DNA from: an uncultured Collinsella sp.
GTDB lineage: Bacteria; Actinomycetota; Coriobacteriia; Coriobacteriales; Coriobacteriaceae
DNA: 64,000 nt
Assembly: GCA_900766165.1 (NCBI GenBank)
Contig: CAAFUK010000065.1
Span: 4,131-68,130 of the forward strand
Direction of reading: 5' to 3'
Made by a program: the position numbers and the translations under genes. This document shows, piece by piece, positions 62,672 to 64,000 of this stretch. The notes beneath the pieces were generated by a model. That model searched no databases. It saw nothing but the letters and a program-made list of their open reading frames with translations, and was not told where the DNA came from. Positions within the stretch are counted from its first letter, which is position 1. Each line of letters begins with the position of its first letter.

Positions 62672-62876
62672 CTGGACAGTTAGTTCAAATACGTATAAAT
62701 GGACACATTGAATTAGGCTGTTTTGCAGTTATCTCTATACCATTCGCCCGATTTGAAGGCAGGGTAGACTTCAAAACAGCGTCATATGGACTAACTAAAG
62801 CTCCAAAACAACGTATCGGCATTGAATTGAGCACTTCGAGTCCTCAGAACTTATACGTATCTGAACTAACTGTCCA
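62672..62876. repeat. About 205-bp element with terminal inverted repeats (family C, copy 2)
   Basis: Left arm 62672-62696 (CTGGACAGTTAGTTCAAATA...) and right arm 62853-62876 match the copy 1 arms closely. Interior is different and AT-richer. Same orientation and nearly the same length as copy 1. Confidence 0.75.
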
Positions 62877-62989
62877 CCTCGATTTCGACGGCCGTCCAAA
62901 CGCCCTCAAATAACCTCAATTGCCCTCCATTTGACAGCGGCAACAGGGTCGCTCACCATAGCAGGCGACAAATCAACGAAAGGATGAAC

Positions 62990-63619
62990 ATGGCAGCTGC
63001 ACAGCCGCTTAAGATTCGCATGGTTGCCGGACTTGGCAACCCTGGCGATGAGTATGCCGAAACCCGCCACAACGCTGGCTTCAAGGCGATCGACGAGTTG
63101 GCCCGTCAGGCCGGCGTCACGTACTGGAAAAACCAGGCCGGCGCCGAGGTCGCGCTCATCAATATCAACGATGCTGAGGAAGAGGGTGGCAAGCGCCAGA
63201 TTGTGCTGGTCAAGCCGCAGTCGTATATGAATACCTCGGGCGGACCCATCTCCAAGCTCTGCCGCGAGTACAAGATCAAGGCCGAGGAGCTGCTCGTGAT
63301 TCACGACGAGCTCGACATTCCCGCCGGTGACGTGCGCGTCAAGGTGGGCGGAGGCCATGCCGGTCACAACGGCCTGCGCTCCATCATCGACAAGATGGGC
63401 AGCCGCGACTTTAGCCGTATCCGCACCGGCATCGGCAACCCTCCCGGCAAGATGGCCGTGGCAGACTATGTGCTCAAGCAGCTGCGCGCCCGCGAGGCCG
63501 AGGACTTCCAGGACACCTGCGCCCGCGCCGCAGATGCCGCCGGTCTGGCCATCGTCCACGGCGTAATCTACGCCCGCGACCACGTCAACGGCGCCGCCTC
63601 CGCCAACGGCAAGCACTAA
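62990..63619 (+). CDS. pth: Peptidyl-tRNA hydrolase
   Basis: 209 residues. Releases tRNA from dropped-off peptides. Motifs: VAGLGNPGDEYAETRHNAGF (catalytic His), KPQSYMNTSG, IHDELDIPAG and GGGHAGHNGLRS. AAAGGA lies 5 nt before the ATG at 62990; an earlier ATG at 62984 overlaps it. Confidence 0.95.
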   Translation: MAAAQPLKIRMVAGLGNPGDEYAETRHNAGFKAIDELARQAGVTYWKNQAGAEVALININDAEEEGGKRQIVLVKPQSYMNTSGGPISKLCREYKIKAEELLVIHDELDIPAGDVRVKVGGGHAGHNGLRSIIDKMGSRDFSRIRTGIGNPPGKMAVADYVLKQLRAREAEDFQDTCARAADAAGLAIVHGVIYARDHVNGAASANGKH

Positions 63620-63630
63620 AACCTACCGTT

Positions 63631-63810
63631 TAGGGACAGGTTTATTTTGGCAGGTTTTATCTGCGGAAACGCCCCGGTGACCGCATCGCAATAAACCCCG
63701 CGCCGCCATATGCACGCAACGCCCCAAAGGAGGCCGGCCTCATCACAACCCGAGGCCGGCCCCCTTTGCCGTTTTACCCGATAAGACTGACCAAAATAAA
63801 CCTGCCCCTA
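63631..63810. repeat. 180-bp inverted-repeat element after pth (family D related)
   Basis: TAGGGACAGGTTTATTTTGG (63631-63650) is repeated inverted as CCAAAATAAACCTGCCCCTA (63791-63810) with one mismatch. The pth terminator lies inside it. The GGGACAG word links it to the dispersed family D. Confidence 0.65.
63726..63767 (+). terminator. Probable pth terminator
   Basis: AAAGGAGGCCGGCCTC and GAGGCCGGCCCCCTTT form a long GC-rich stem, with a GTTTT a few bases later. Confidence 0.6.
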
Positions 63811-64000
63811 TTTGGTAGGCCAAAGTGGATAAACCCGGTTGATTTCTGATCTCAACCGAACACATTGAGCTGATGGCTCGCTCCCGCAGCTAGCCGAACG
63901 CCCCCGAGGCCCCTCGCGGGCCCCGGGGGCGCCGTTTTCCCAGTTGAAGGAACGGTGGAGATGTGTTTCGATGGGTCCGGTGGCCATGCTCCGCCCGCCG
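63811..64000. other. Window end: hairpin, no gene recognised
   Basis: GCCCCCGAGGCCC (63900-63912) pairs with GGGCCCCGGGGGC (63918-63930) with one mismatch, followed by GCCGTTTT, a likely terminator of something on either strand beyond the window. The remaining bases show no convincing frame. Confidence 0.5.

Overview
The window looks like a chromosomal segment of a high-GC, Gram-positive gut anaerobe of the class Coriobacteriia, most likely Collinsella or a close relative. This is inferred from gene content: a membrane-bound Ech-type [NiFe] hydrogenase, a very large LPXTG adhesin built of pilin-type (Spy0128/FctA-like) repeats, a beta-glucoside PTS, ECF transport, DUF362 ferredoxins, and very many short palindromic intergenic repeats. 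No rRNA, CRISPR array, prophage or complete insertion sequence was seen. There is one tRNA, initiator tRNA-fMet.

Layout. 0-4.3 kb: a LacI-type regulator fragment and a beta-glucoside operon (licT, PTS EIIBC, GH1 phospho-glucosidase) with an antiterminator leader. 4.4-6.4 kb: nucleoside hydrolase plus ribokinase, a ribonucleoside salvage pair. 6.6-8.8 kb: acyltransferase-3/SGNH envelope enzyme. 9.2-18.5 kb, mostly minus strand: Nramp and MgtE-like metal transport pair, a NodB-like membrane protein with altered metal ligands, PRC-barrel and YtxH envelope proteins, a stand-alone protein resembling the cyanophycin-synthetase N domain, a CNNM/CorC protein and a hemolysin III. 18.6-30 kb: alpha/beta hydrolase, DUF362 ferredoxin, a MacB-like ABC exporter pair, and an ABC-2 exporter (two permeases, one ATPase) divergent from a two-component system. 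30-38 kb: the giant adhesin, split by an apparent frameshift. 38.4-44.1 kb: an ech(AB)CDEF hydrogenase operon with echA and echB fused. 44.3-50 kb: an orphan HTH protein, an old-yellow-enzyme reductase, tRNA-fMet, coaX and an AAA/DUF4143 ATPase. 50-54.5 kb: a biotin-ligase-like protein, a FolP-FolK fusion, a sirtuin and exonuclease III. 55-58.3 kb: a complete ECF transporter. 58.5-63.6 kb: glmU, prs, a nuclease-like orphan between two inverted-repeat elements, and pth.

The housekeeping genes are ordinary. The most unusual content is non-coding: at least six families of palindromic or inverted-repeat elements. One is a pair of about 155-bp nested palindromes (here called A and B) that share inner modules but carry different outer arms; two composite B-motif-A blocks lie in opposite orientations 24 kb apart. 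Another is a pair of about 205-bp elements with 25-bp terminal inverted repeats bracketing a nuclease-like gene. A third appears to have inserted in frame into the linker of the double ECF ATPase. Several proteins keep a recognisable fold but have lost catalytic residues (NodB-like, BirA-like, MgtE-like). All functional calls come from reading motifs and context; no database search was run.
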